A stretch of 6,005 nucleotides of DNA. Source: Saprospiraceae bacterium. Lineage in GTDB: Bacteria > Bacteroidota > Bacteroidia > Chitinophagales > Saprospiraceae. Positions 5,922 to 6,005 of this stretch are shown here, in pieces (within the stretch, counting starts at the first letter, position 1; each line of letters opens with the position of its first letter). The notes under the pieces were generated by a model. It was not told the origin of the DNA. It was given only the letters and a program-made list of their open reading frames with translations, and ran no database searches. The stretch is from assembly GCA_020630045.1 (NCBI GenBank), contig JAHDCE010000292.1, positions 1 through 6,005 of the forward strand, in the 5' to 3' direction. Made by a program: the position numbers and the translations under genes.

Positions 5922-6005
5922 TTATTCTCAGTTCTCTCCGATTTATACCCTTTCCACTTTATCCTAATGCTAGGGGTATGACGTCTTCCGCCATCCAGGT
6001 AGGAA
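5916..6005 (+). pseudogene. Frame-displaced continuation of the propeller/Fn3 gene, running off the right edge
   Basis: After C537 (5913-5915), the frame starting at 5917 reads HDYSQFSPIYTLSTLS then TAA (5965-5967). This resembles the end of the first Fn3 domain, where GDAWGEYSPLARFFTATC follows the equivalent cysteine. From 5963 a third frame reads PNARGMTSSAIQVG open to the last base. This resembles the start of another Fn3 domain (compare CPYPENITFSQYP). Restoring two bases after 5915 and two near 5962 (which would recreate a Cys codon before PNARG) gives one continuous frame with normal domain length. The rest of the gene is outside the window. Whether these are mutations or sequencing/assembly errors cannot be told from one sequence. 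Confidence 0.6.

Noticed and set aside
5913..5925. Programmed +1 frameshift at CCA TGA in the propeller gene
   Set aside because: Skipping one base would join to the next frame, but there is no prfB-like CTT-TGA slip site or upstream Shine-Dalgarno-like stimulator, and a second break follows at about 5962. Mutation or sequence error is simpler.

Overview
The window looks like chromosomal DNA from a marine or environmental member of the Bacteroidota, most likely Saprospiraceae/Lewinella-like. This is an inference from several signs: start codons preceded by A-rich leaders with no Shine-Dalgarno sequence, several boxes matching the Bacteroidota -7 consensus TAnnTTTG, a GroEL with a PMGGGMPGMM tail, a small SPII lipoprotein, and a secreted choice-of-anchor B propeller followed by fibronectin type III domains.

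Layout: 1-233 is non-coding, with a possible leftward promoter for a gene outside the window and a U-tailed hairpin just before the first gene. 234-716 (+) encodes an unrecognised four-helix membrane protein with a very basic tail. 717-1283 has no convincing gene, but carries two terminators pointing leftward and probably the groESL promoter. 1284-3260 (+) is a complete groES-groEL operon. 3261-3508 holds a 163-nt imperfect palindrome that folds into one long hairpin, then a strong terminator shared with the convergent gene. 3509-3895 (-) is a small lipoprotein. 3896-4304 is a divergent intergenic region. 4305 to the right edge (+) is a secreted seven-repeat beta-propeller/Fn3 protein whose open frame stops at 5921.

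Only groES and groEL have an obvious functional link: they are the co-chaperonin and chaperonin of one folding machine. The lipoprotein and the propeller protein are both predicted to be exported, but nothing else connects them.

Two points deserve attention. First, the 3' end of the propeller gene appears frame-disrupted: Fn3-like protein sequence continues past the stop at 5921 in a second frame, then in a third frame to the window end, as if two bases were missing at each of two sites about 45 bp apart. Second, the long hairpin in the groEL 3' untranslated region is bracketed by a 9-bp direct repeat. Removing it at that repeat would place the groEL terminator directly after the stop codon, so it may be an inserted mobile hairpin. 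I saw no CRISPR array, tRNA, rRNA, transposase or recognisable defence system.
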